Positions 16,448 through 23,638 of a stretch of 45,971 nucleotides of DNA are shown one piece after another; the stretch's first letter is position 1, and each line of letters begins with the position of its first letter. Origin of the DNA: Methanobacteriota archaeon (GTDB taxonomy: Bacteria; Myxococcota; UBA727; JABDBI01); assembly GCA_013288705.1 (NCBI GenBank), contig JABDBI010000013.1:1-45971 (forward strand). Reading direction: 5' to 3'. The notes beneath the pieces are model-generated. The model searched no databases and was not told where the DNA came from. It saw nothing but the letters and a program-made list of their open reading frames with translations. A program made the position numbers and the translations under genes.

Positions 16448-17059
16448 ATGGCCAAAAGTCCTTTGAAAGACAAAGATTTTATTCCCGACGATGAATCTTT
16501 GAGCAAAATTCTCGCAAACCGGTGGCCTCGTTATCAGGAAACAGTGGCAGAGCTTTGCAAGCGCAAGCTGTACCCGGAGATGTATTGGTATGGCCCATCC
16601 AGTGGTTGGGCGCCGCGGTTTTGTATCGGTGAAGTGACCGTATGCGGCATTTATTTGGCACAGAACCCGCTCATGGGGCTTGTGGGTGTAGGCGATAAGG
16701 TGGGTGGGTATCTCGATCGCGATACAGAACTCACGCCGCGCGCGCGTAACCTCTATGAAATGACGCCGAAAAAAGGGCCATTGCGTTGGATTGAAGCGCA
16801 GCTTGCGACGAGAGGTGATCTTGAGGCTTTCTTGTCGCTGGTAGATGGAAAGTTGCGAGCGTTGGCCAAAGAGGGCGTGAAGCCCAAAGACGAGCCACCT
16901 CCGCCACGCATTCGGCGTAAAGAACCTGGTCCACCGAAGGAACCAGGCAAGCCAGGTCGAAAACCGGTGAAGCTGGCTGCGCCTGCTGAGAAGCCCGTTC
17001 AGATGGGCCCGGCAGACAATGTTGCAACGCCAGACATTCTAGCAGCAGGCCGCGGGTAA
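16448..17059 (+). CDS. DUF3788-like protein with a proline/lysine-rich tail
   Basis: The first 145 residues resemble DUF3788: LKDKDFIPDDESLSKIL, the MYWYGPSSGWAPRF strand, a VCGIYL segment, and RWIEAQLATRGDLEAFLSLV. The family has no known function. The last 60 residues are rich in Pro, Lys and Arg and probably disordered, perhaps for nucleic-acid binding. The ATG at 16448 has GAGGT 8 nt upstream. It follows dsbD after 96 bp, in which I see no clear promoter. It converges on dnaX, and a pair of palindromic repeats separates the two. Confidence 0.7.
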   Translation: MAKSPLKDKDFIPDDESLSKILANRWPRYQETVAELCKRKLYPEMYWYGPSSGWAPRFCIGEVTVCGIYLAQNPLMGLVGVGDKVGGYLDRDTELTPRARNLYEMTPKKGPLRWIEAQLATRGDLEAFLSLVDGKLRALAKEGVKPKDEPPPPRIRRKEPGPPKEPGKPGRKPVKLAAPAEKPVQMGPADNVATPDILAAGRG

Positions 17060-17066
17060 GCGCGAT

Positions 17067-17172
17067 CCCCTCTCTCGCTCGCGGGAGAGGGACCAAGGGT
17101 GAGGGTGGGAAGTAGCGACGTGCTTCTTTTCCACCCTCATCCTTAATCCTTCTCCCGCCAGCGGGAGAAGGA
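17067..17172. repeat. Palindromic repeat copies A and B, in inverted orientation, between convergent genes
   Basis: Copy A has a hairpin CCCTCTCTCGC/GCGGGAGAGGG (17068-17091) and a tail ACCAAGGGTGAGGGTGG (17092-17108). Copy B has the reverse: tail CCACCCTCATCCTTAAT (17131-17147) and hairpin CCTTCTCCCGC/GCGGGAGAAGG (17148-17171). With their tails facing each other they form one long imperfect palindrome. The stems are 11 bp with 2-nt loops. The arrangement resembles bacterial REP/BIME elements. No T run follows, so they are not typical terminators. Confidence 0.85.
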
Positions 17173-17202
17173 AATCTTAGCGCCCAGACACGCTATTTAT
17201 TG

Positions 17203-18921
17203 TTACTCCGCTGCTGGTTCTTGCGATATTTTCTTCACCGATCGTATTTCCCCACCAAACATCGATAACGCCTTTTGGATGGTGGGGTCTTCTCGTGTTT
17301 TTGCTTCAAGATCATCCTGCGCTTTTTGCGTCGCGATGTTTCTCGCTTCATCGATTGTAAGAGCTGACGTGGCAGTTGCAGCCAGCACAGGCTCGAGACG
17401 CGCACCTTGGCCATAATGTTGGGCAAGGGTATCTCGTAGACTCTTTTCTGCACGTGCGTCTAACACGCTTTGAAAATGCAGCCGCTTGGTGAACTCCAGT
17501 AGAATCATTGGAGTGCCGCTGCTTGATGATATTTTTGCTACACGCCCATGCTCTAGGTGATGCCCAAGGAGTGGACTTTGCTGCGTCACGGCGTCAACAA
17601 AGGAAAGCCATTTGCTGTCCACCCCGGAGAGTGGTTTGCTCTCCCTCTCCCGCTCAGCGGGAGAGGGATTAAGGGTGAGGGTGGTCGCTTGGGTTGCCGA
17701 GCTTGGTATCGAATCTGTTGCAGATCCACCACCCTCACCCTTGGTCCCTCTCCCGCTGAGCGGGAGAGGGGAAGAAGAAGCGAGCGCTTCGAGCTTGGCG
17801 ATCGCCTCGTTGATATGCATCGCTTCTTGCAGCGACGGCCGATCTGCCATGCGCAGAAAAGTTAGCTCCAACGCAAGTCTTGGCTGCTCCGATCGCGCAA
17901 CTTGCTCGATCCCATCAATGGACATGGCAAACAAACGCTGCAAATCCAGCTTATCAAGACCTTGCGCTTTCTGCGCCACAGCATCGATGTCTTCCTGCGA
18001 CAAATCCGCCAAGTCAGACAACCCACCTGCAGAAGCAGCAATAGCCAAATTGCGAAATTCACCCGCGACCTTATCGATCAACTGCTTTAAATCAAAACCA
18101 TTGGTATGCGCATTGGCCACAACATCCAGCGCATCTTTCACATTGCCTTGAATCAGCGCATCAACAGCGCACAAGATCGCCTTGCGATCCATCAGGCCTA
18201 GGATCTGTGTAACATCGTGCAATGTCGCACGTTCCGGTGAAAAGCTGATCACCTGATCGGTCAGACTCAATGCATCACGCATGCCCCCTTCCGCGGATTG
18301 CGCGATGAGCATCAAACCCGAAGCGTCAATCGTGAGGTTTTCCAAAGCTAAAATCGCCTGCAACTTTTCCACAATAACCTTGGTGGGAATGCGCTTGAAA
18401 TCATAGCGCTGGCATCTCGACAAGATGGTGATGGGGATTTTATGCGGCTCCGTGGTCGCGAAGACAAACTTCACATGTGGTGGTGGTTCTTCGAGAATTT
18501 TAAGCAGCGCATTAAAAGCGTTGGTGGAAAGCATGTGCACTTCATCGATGATGAAGATCTTGAAACGGCAATTGCTGGGTTGATAGCGAGCGGCTTCTCG
18601 CAATTCACGGACATCATCTACGCCGGTGTTGCTAGCGCCGTCGATTTCGATCACGTCTAAGGAAGAACCCGCTGTGACCTCTCGGCAATGTGTGCATGTG
18701 CCACACGGCATAGGCGTGATGCCAGTTTGGCAAACCAACGCTTTGGCCATGAGCCGAGCAACAGTAGTTTTGCCAACGCCGCGGCTACCAGTGAGCAAGT
18801 ACGCGTGGGCAACGCGGCCGCTGGTGAGGGCGCGCGTAAGTGTGTCGATGATGACTTCTTGCCCAACCACATCAGCGAAAGTCTGCGGGCGGTATTTGCG
18901 GGCTAGAACGAGGTAGCTCAT
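17203..18921 (-). CDS. dnaX: DNA polymerase III subunit gamma/tau with an in-frame repeat insertion
   Basis: DnaX is the ATP-driven clamp-loader subunit. The AAA+ domain starts at MSYLVLARKYRPQTF, with Walker A GSRGVGKTT, a zinc module (CQTG...CGTCTHC), the Walker B region DEVHML, and sensor residues in ATTEPHKIP. The tau-like tail follows from about residue 430. Residues 384-427, between clamp loader and tail, are encoded by repeat copies C and D and read SSPLPLSGRGTKGEG and LTLNPSPAERERE; they are unlike any DnaX. The frame is preserved. The ATG at 18921 is chosen; the frame runs to 19011 but through repeat E. The GGTGGGAG before the ATG comes from repeat E. It lies just downstream of the SRP RNA gene. 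Confidence 0.96.
   Translation of the reverse strand: MSYLVLARKYRPQTFADVVGQEVIIDTLTRALTSGRVAHAYLLTGSRGVGKTTVARLMAKALVCQTGITPMPCGTCTHCREVTAGSSLDVIEIDGASNTGVDDVRELREAARYQPSNCRFKIFIIDEVHMLSTNAFNALLKILEEPPPHVKFVFATTEPHKIPITILSRCQRYDFKRIPTKVIVEKLQAILALENLTIDASGLMLIAQSAEGGMRDALSLTDQVISFSPERATLHDVTQILGLMDRKAILCAVDALIQGNVKDALDVVANAHTNGFDLKQLIDKVAGEFRNLAIAASAGGLSDLADLSQEDIDAVAQKAQGLDKLDLQRLFAMSIDGIEQVARSEQPRLALELTFLRMADRPSLQEAMHINEAIAKLEALASSSPLPLSGRGTKGEGGGSATDSIPSSATQATTLTLNPSPAERERESKPLSGVDSKWLSFVDAVTQQSPLLGHHLEHGRVAKISSSSGTPMILLEFTKRLHFQSVLDARAEKSLRDTLAQHYGQGARLEPVLAATATSALTIDEARNIATQKAQDDLEAKTREDPTIQKALSMFGGEIRSVKKISQEPAAE
17643..17770. repeat. Palindromic repeat copies C and D inserted in frame in dnaX
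   Basis: Copy C: hairpin CCCTCTCCCGC/GCGGGAGAGGG (17643-17667) and tail ATTAAGGGTGAGGGTGGT (17668-17685). Copy D: tail CCACCCTCACCCTTGGT (17729-17745) and hairpin CCCTCTCCCGC/GCGGGAGAGGG (17746-17770). They have the same tail-to-tail arrangement as copies A and B, with 43 bp between the tails. The whole lies in the dnaX coding region without breaking the frame and encodes a linker of about 44 residues. Confidence 0.9.
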
Positions 18922-18929
18922 GGGTACTC

Positions 18930-18970
18930 CCACCCTCACCCTTGGTCCCTCTCCCGCTGGCGGGAGAGGG
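18930..18970. repeat. Palindromic repeat copy E at the dnaX start
   Basis: Tail CCACCCTCACCCTTGGT (18930-18946), identical to that of copy D, is followed by the hairpin CCCTCTCCCGC/GCGGGAGAGGG (18947-18970, 2-nt loop). The element ends 9 bp from the dnaX ATG. On the minus strand its tail ends GGGTGG and, with the next bases GAG, makes the dnaX Shine-Dalgarno. This is a single copy without an inverted partner. Confidence 0.85.
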
Positions 18971-18999
18971 GCTTTGGAAAAAGATACGACGATTAGTAG

Positions 19000-19175
<176 letters not shown>

Positions 19176-19176
19176 A

Positions 19177-19267
19177 TGGCGGACAGCGAGGGATTTGAAC
19201 CCCCGAGACCCTTTAGGGGCCTGCCTGATTTCGAATCAGGTGCCTTCAACCGCTCGGCCAGCTGTCC
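19177..19267 (-). tRNA. tRNA-Ser (anticodon CGA)
   Basis: Acceptor GGACAGC pairs with GCTGTCC, with discriminator G and an encoded CCA. The anticodon arm CCTGA-TTCGAAA-TCAGG gives CGA, which reads UCG. The long variable arm (GGCCCC/GGGTCT) fits class II serine tRNA. It is the first gene of the tRNA-Ser, tRNA-Ser, ffs, dnaX series. A possible TTGCGA-17-TAGGTT promoter (19284-19312) is weak. Confidence 0.96.
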
Positions 19268-19365
19268 GCATGATAGCCCACGGAACCTAAACGGAATCAA
19301 GTGCGCTCGCAACCCCCAAACGACTGAAAATTGCTGTAAGCTATAGGAGAACAGGGGGCAAAGCT

Positions 19366-20028
19366 TTGATCGCGCTTTATCACGTCACCAAACGCTATGA
19401 GGGCCTCGCCCGGCCAGCGCTCGACAACGTCACATTTCAGGTCAAAAAAGGTCAGTTTTGCACCATCATGGGTCCGTCGGGGGCAGGCAAAACGACTTTA
19501 CTGCGCTTACTTTTCGCCGATGAGCGACCCAGCTTTGGCAAGATCACGCTTGATGGCAAAGACCTCGTCGCAATGCCAAAGGGGAATATCCCTTTTATGC
19601 GTCGTCAGGTCACAATGGTCTTTCAAGACTATAAGCTGATCTTACACTGGACCACTCTGGAAAATATCGCTTTCGCGCTCGACATCGCTGGAGTTCGCAG
19701 AAAAGAAAGTCTCAAAAGGGCGACTGCCGCGCTCGAGGAAGTAGGGCTTTTACACAAACGTGATGTGCCTTGTTCTTGGCTCTCTGGAGGAGAACAGCAA
19801 CGCGTTGCCATTGCCAGGGCTCTCGTTGTGCAACCTAAGGTTATGCTTTGCGACGAACCTACCGGCAATCTGGATCCGAGCTTGGCCGGTGGCATCATGG
19901 CACTCTTGTTACGACAGCATGCCAAGGGAGTCACCATCGTGTTGGCTACCCATGATCCTACGGTGGCTGCGCGTCATGATGGACCAGCGATTTCGCTCTT
20001 GCGTGGACAGGTGGAGGTCCGAGAATGA
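19366..20028 (+). CDS. ftsE: Cell division ATP-binding protein FtsE
   Basis: FtsE is the ATPase of the FtsEX complex, which transmits a cytoplasmic signal to peptidoglycan hydrolase activators at the septum. It shows Walker A GPSGAGKTT, the Q loop VFQDYKLI, the ABC signature LSGGEQQRVAIARAL, Walker B VMLCDEPTGNLDP and the switch His in LATHD. The 220-residue length is typical. The start is TTG at 19366 with AGGAG/GGGGG upstream (GGGGG at 19353-19358, about 7 nt away). It overlaps ftsX by 4 bp, and envC follows, giving a complete FtsE-FtsX-EnvC module. Confidence 0.95.
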   Translation: MIALYHVTKRYEGLARPALDNVTFQVKKGQFCTIMGPSGAGKTTLLRLLFADERPSFGKITLDGKDLVAMPKGNIPFMRRQVTMVFQDYKLILHWTTLENIAFALDIAGVRRKESLKRATAALEEVGLLHKRDVPCSWLSGGEQQRVAIARALVVQPKVMLCDEPTGNLDPSLAGGIMALLLRQHAKGVTIVLATHDPTVAARHDGPAISLLRGQVEVRE

Positions 20029-20855
20029 GATTAGTTTTTCGCCACACGCTTGGCAATATCGCGCAACGCAAACTGTCTTTTATGGTTTCTGCGCTGATTA
20101 TTGGCTTCGGTATTTTTTTGTGTTTGGCGGTCGCAACGTTTTTATTCAATTTTCACCAACTTTTTGAGCAGACGCTCAAGCACCCATCGGGAATCGCGTT
20201 TCTATCTGTTGATAGCGCCGAAAAGGTGCAGAAAGTGGCGAGCCAGATGATGGACTTGCCGAGCGTGCAAAAGATAGACTTTCTGTCGCCGAAGCAAGCA
20301 GCTTCCTATCTAGCTGGTGCAGGTGTGCCTGCCGCGTTGCTCGAAGATCCCGATCTGAGCATGCCGTGGATGGTGATGGTATATGGCGGTTTTGATCAAG
20401 TTGCCGCGCAAAAAGAAACGTTTAGAAAGGTGTCCTCAATCGAAGGTGTGGATGAGGTAGTTTACCTCGGCGATGACGTTATGCGTCTTAAAAACATGTT
20501 CAATATTGGTGCGTTTGCCGCAGCGTTGGCGGCAATTTTGGTGTCGGTGCTGACGCTGTTTGTGGTCAGCGCTTTTGTTCGCTTGAGCATCTCCAGCCGT
20601 CTCCCCGAGATCGAGATCATGCGTTTGGTTGGAGCGACAGAGAAACTCATCGTGACGCCATTTTTACTTGAAGGTTTGCTGCTCGGCATGCTTGGTTCAG
20701 CTGTTGGATTTCTGCTGCTAAGACTTTGTCAAAGTTTCGCTGTGACACATTTTGCACAGGCCGAATTATTGCCGCTCGAATTTTTACTGCCTTCTTTTGC
20801 CGCAGTGCTTTGTCTCGCGGTTGGTAGCGCTTATGGATCGTTTCGCAGCCATTAA
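20025..20855 (+). CDS. ftsX: Cell division protein FtsX
   Basis: FtsX is the membrane subunit paired with FtsE. There are four membrane helices, at about residues 20-42, 165-190, 205-228 and 246-270. The large periplasmic loop between the first two (residues 50-160) is where FtsX contacts its hydrolase activator. The segment VRLSISSRLPEIEIMRLVGAT, the coupling region to FtsE, is characteristic. The start overlaps the ftsE stop. Its end overlaps the start of envC by 23 bp, so translation is probably coupled. Confidence 0.94.
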   Translation: MRLVFRHTLGNIAQRKLSFMVSALIIGFGIFLCLAVATFLFNFHQLFEQTLKHPSGIAFLSVDSAEKVQKVASQMMDLPSVQKIDFLSPKQAASYLAGAGVPAALLEDPDLSMPWMVMVYGGFDQVAAQKETFRKVSSIEGVDEVVYLGDDVMRLKNMFNIGAFAAALAAILVSVLTLFVVSAFVRLSISSRLPEIEIMRLVGATEKLIVTPFLLEGLLLGMLGSAVGFLLLRLCQSFAVTHFAQAELLPLEFLLPSFAAVLCLAVGSAYGSFRSH

Positions 20856-21792
20856 AGTGTTCGTTTGCGTTGCCTTTGCTCTCTCAGCAGTGCAGCTACA
20901 CGCGCAAGGCCTAACAGAGATTGATCAGCAGCTTGCTACGCAGCGTGCGCATATCAAAGCGCTCACCGAGGACGAAAAGGCGCTGCAGAGCGTTGTCGAC
21001 GTCCAGCGACGAAAACTTGCACATGCGTTAAGTCAGTTGCTTATCGCCTCCGAGAGCGGGTTTTTGAGTACCGTACTCGATTCGGGGTCAACAGAAGATT
21101 TAGCGTTCCATCGCTACATTTTTAACAACAAGGCAAAAAGCGATTTGGCGATTAAACATCAATATCAAGCTCTTTTGGCTGACAAGAAATCGCTCCAGGC
21201 GGAGCTGCAAAAGCAAAACAATAGTCTCGCGCAACTCAAGAAAGCACGACAGGATCAAATCGCGCGAATTTTGAGTGATAAAGCGCTACTTGCCAAGGCA
21301 GCTAGTGAGCGAGCAGAGCAGCAGCACAAGCTGTCTGGCTTTGTCCAAAAACTGTGGCAACATGGATCTAGACACTTACCGGGCCGTGTCGCGTCCTCGA
21401 CCAGGCACCAGTTTCTTTGGCCTGTGAAGGGCTCGCTATTGCATCACTTTGGCGAAACATCGCCTGCGACATTGTCGATAGAATCTCAAGGTCTTCATGT
21501 GCGCGCCAACGAGGGCACTCCTGTGCATGCGATTTCCGACGGCAAAGCAGTTTTTGTCGGTTGGATGCGTGGCTTTGGCCGCATGGTAATTGTCGAGCAT
21601 GACGAGGGATTGCACTCGCTCTATGCGCATCTACAAGACTTTGCCGTTGAACAGGGTGGAAAAGTTGAGCGGGGTCAGGTATTGGGCTACGTGGGTGACA
21701 CCGAGAGTTTAGATGGCGCTAAGCTCTATTTTGAGCTGCGAAAAAAGGGCGTCCCACTTAACCCGCTGCCGTACTTGGAGAGCGTGCAATAA
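20833..21792 (+). CDS. envC: Murein hydrolase activator EnvC-like (degenerate LytM domain)
   Basis: EnvC activates cell-wall amidases when recruited by FtsX. The protein has a signal peptide (1-23, ending LHAQ), two coiled-coil stretches (27-75 and about 90-170), and a C-terminal LytM/M23 domain with GTPVHAISDGKAVFVGW and LYAHLQDF. The LytM catalytic residues are incomplete: the expected Asp in the GxDxxA segment is Val and the final His in LYFEL is Tyr. This matches EnvC, an activator without its own peptidase activity. The frame opens at 20752, but the ATG at 20833 gives the signal peptide. It overlaps rph by 35 bp, tail to tail. Confidence 0.9.
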   Translation: MDRFAAIKVFVCVAFALSAVQLHAQGLTEIDQQLATQRAHIKALTEDEKALQSVVDVQRRKLAHALSQLLIASESGFLSTVLDSGSTEDLAFHRYIFNNKAKSDLAIKHQYQALLADKKSLQAELQKQNNSLAQLKKARQDQIARILSDKALLAKAASERAEQQHKLSGFVQKLWQHGSRHLPGRVASSTRHQFLWPVKGSLLHHFGETSPATLSIESQGLHVRANEGTPVHAISDGKAVFVGWMRGFGRMVIVEHDEGLHSLYAHLQDFAVEQGGKVERGQVLGYVGDTESLDGAKLYFELRKKGVPLNPLPYLESVQ

Positions 21793-22504
21793 CTTCTCTT
21801 TGTAGTTGGCAAAGTGTTGCGATAGCTCTTAGTCCTTGATCTAAAATCTGATCAAGCTGTGCTCGCTTCATCGGCTCTCGCTCTGCGGTTCCTTGAAACT
21901 CCACGATGCCGCCATCTGTGCACGCAACTAAATTTGAATCGGTATTTGCCTCAACATCCTCTGAGTAACACAAATCTGTGTAGATTTCGTCGCCAAGGAT
22001 ACCAAGCGACACCGCCGCAACTTGCGTATGCACGATCTCTTCAATTCGCCGATCTTTAATATCGCCTTTATTGATGAGATGTTGCACACATAACCACAAT
22101 GCGACCCACGCGCCCGTGATGGCCGCAGTTCTGGTGCCTCCATCTGCCTCAATCACGTCGCAGTCAATAGCGATTGTGCGCGGACCGATTGCATTAAGGC
22201 GAATAGCTTGCCGAAGCGATCTTCCAATTAAGCGCTGGATTTCCATGGCTCGGCCGTCAGGGCCCTTGTTGCCCGGACGCGCTTTGCGATCGATGGTCGA
22301 TCCTGGCAGCATGCCATATTCAGCAGTGAGCCAGCCACCTCCAGATTCTTGGCGATGAGGTGGCACGCGGTTTTCTACCGTAGCTGTTACCAGCACGCGC
22401 GTTTTTCCATAGTGCACGAGCACACTGCCGGGGTGATGTGCGATATAGTGTGTCTCGAAACGAATGTCTCGGAGTGCGTCATTGCTGCGGCCATCGCTGC
22501 GCAT
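21758..22504 (-). CDS. rph: Ribonuclease PH
   Basis: RNase PH trims tRNA 3' ends by phosphorolysis. The family segments are all found: RSDGRSNDALR at the start, GSVLVHYGKTRVLVTA, LTAEYGMLPGST, RIGRSLR-like QRLIGRSLRQA, and DCDVIEADGGTRTAAITGA. The length of 248 residues is usual. The ATG at 22504 has AGGAG 5 nt upstream. The 3' end overlaps the convergent envC by 35 bp, so both 3' ends encode protein on both strands. It is divergent from the lpoB-like gene. Confidence 0.96.
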   Translation of the reverse strand: MRSDGRSNDALRDIRFETHYIAHHPGSVLVHYGKTRVLVTATVENRVPPHRQESGGGWLTAEYGMLPGSTIDRKARPGNKGPDGRAMEIQRLIGRSLRQAIRLNAIGPRTIAIDCDVIEADGGTRTAAITGAWVALWLCVQHLINKGDIKDRRIEEIVHTQVAAVSLGILGDEIYTDLCYSEDVEANTDSNLVACTDGGIVEFQGTAEREPMKRAQLDQILDQGLRAIATLCQLQREVIARSPSTAAG

Positions 22505-22590
22505 ATAGGCTCCTGTATGATGGGATGTTCAGGTATTGATCATTGCACTGTGTTTGGCTACCCAGTGGCATACCTAGTGAGGATTTGTCC

Positions 22591-23193
22591 ATGAAGCACG
22601 CGCTCCTGTTAATGTTTTTACTGCCGGCTCTTTTTTCTTTATCTGCCTGTCGTCTATCAACAGCACAAGGCAATACCAAGATCATAGACACCAGCGCCGA
22701 CGATAATCTGGGCGGCAATGGAACGAGTTCCGGCGACGTCAAAGCAATGGCCGAGCGCATGGCACGCGAGATCGCAGGCATCAACTGGCCGCGTCAAGGT
22801 GAATTACCGCGCATCGCTGTCTTGCCTATTGAAAACCAAACGCGTTTTCGCATTGATCCAAAACTTTTGCAAAATAAGCTGGTCAAAGACTTGGTGGGTT
22901 TTGCCGGCGGTAAAGTTATGTTCTTGGCCCGCGACAGTGAGAATGCCGTGATGGCAGAACGCGCCAAGAAGCGTGCTGGCTATTATGATCAAGGAAGACA
23001 AACAAAAGCGCTCGCCGGTGCTGACTACTTGCTCAAAGGTGAAATGCGCGCGTTGTCAAAATCTACGCGGGAAGGCACGAGCGATTATTTGCTTTACAGC
23101 TTTACACTGATCGACGCTGAATCTGGCGGCATCTTGTGGGCTGGTGACTTTGAAACCAAAAAAGTGGGCGATGTGGGAGTGATTTACCAGTGA
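22591..23193 (+). CDS. lpoB: Penicillin-binding protein activator LpoB-like lipoprotein
   Basis: LpoB is an outer-membrane lipoprotein that reaches through peptidoglycan to activate PBP1b. There is a signal peptide with lipobox LSAC (Cys at about residue 20), a short linker, and an LpoB/TolB N-like globular domain with RIAVLPIENQTRFRIDP and YLLKGEMRAL. The C-terminal ILWAGDFETKK is also typical. The ATG at 22591 has GAGGA 8 nt upstream; the frame upstream of it is rejected. The next gene overlaps it by 4 bp and encodes a YcfL-like lipoprotein, the same pair as ycfL-lpoB of Escherichia coli. Confidence 0.88.
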   Translation: MKHALLLMFLLPALFSLSACRLSTAQGNTKIIDTSADDNLGGNGTSSGDVKAMAERMAREIAGINWPRQGELPRIAVLPIENQTRFRIDPKLLQNKLVKDLVGFAGGKVMFLARDSENAVMAERAKKRAGYYDQGRQTKALAGADYLLKGEMRALSKSTREGTSDYLLYSFTLIDAESGGILWAGDFETKKVGDVGVIYQ

Positions 23194-23603
23194 AAAAATT
23201 TCTAACACTATTCTTTCTATCAGCTATCGCCATGTACGTCGGTTGCGCCCAGACTCGGTCTGCACAAACGGGCCTTGGGCAGTCTATCGACAACGCGACG
23301 ACAGTCACATTCGACTGGGGCGAAGTGTATTGCGGCAAGGGCGTTGTGTGCTCCGAAGTCGAAGTGCGTCGGGTAGATATCGAAAGCCGTGACGGCGGCA
23401 AAGTCGAAGTCACCTTGCACAACCGCACCAACAGCCAAGTCGCGGTGCAAATCGCGCTCGAAATTTTGGCAGCCAATGGATCACGTCTCGATAGCACCCA
23501 ATACTACGACGTACCGATTCAGCCACGGGTAGAGAAAGTGTGGACCATGCCAGGTATTTACCGAACTGGGGCCAAGGTGCGTGTATTGCTTAGACGCCTG
23601 TGA
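23190..23603 (+). CDS. YcfL-like lipoprotein (DUF1425)
   Basis: This 137-residue protein has a signal peptide ending in YVGC (Cys19), a possible lipidation site. The rest is a predicted beta-sandwich of the DUF1425/YcfL kind, with VEVTLHNRTNSQVAVQIALEI and a region ending YYDVPIQPRVEKVWT. Its role is unknown, but its genes sit next to lpoB in enterobacteria, and here it overlaps the lpoB stop by 4 bp. This suggests a role in PBP regulation. The gene is followed 35 bp later by the patatin gene. Confidence 0.75.
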   Translation: MKKFLTLFFLSAIAMYVGCAQTRSAQTGLGQSIDNATTVTFDWGEVYCGKGVVCSEVEVRRVDIESRDGGKVEVTLHNRTNSQVAVQIALEILAANGSRLDSTQYYDVPIQPRVEKVWTMPGIYRTGAKVRVLLRRL

Positions 23604-23638
23604 TACCATGTGCAAGTAAATGATGGAGCTTGAGCACC

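Noticed and set aside
17067-17770. CRISPR array formed by the repeats
   Set aside because: The copies are inverted pairs at irregular distances with no unique spacers of constant size, and there is no cas gene.
17557-18151. Plus-strand reading frames across dnaX (for example 17612-18151)
   Set aside because: They are shadows of dnaX and of the repeats, have no homology, and no ribosome-binding site.
20833-21792. EnvC-like protein as an active M23 peptidase
   Set aside because: At least two of the usual catalytic metal-binding residues are replaced (Asp to Val, His to Tyr); it fits an activator.
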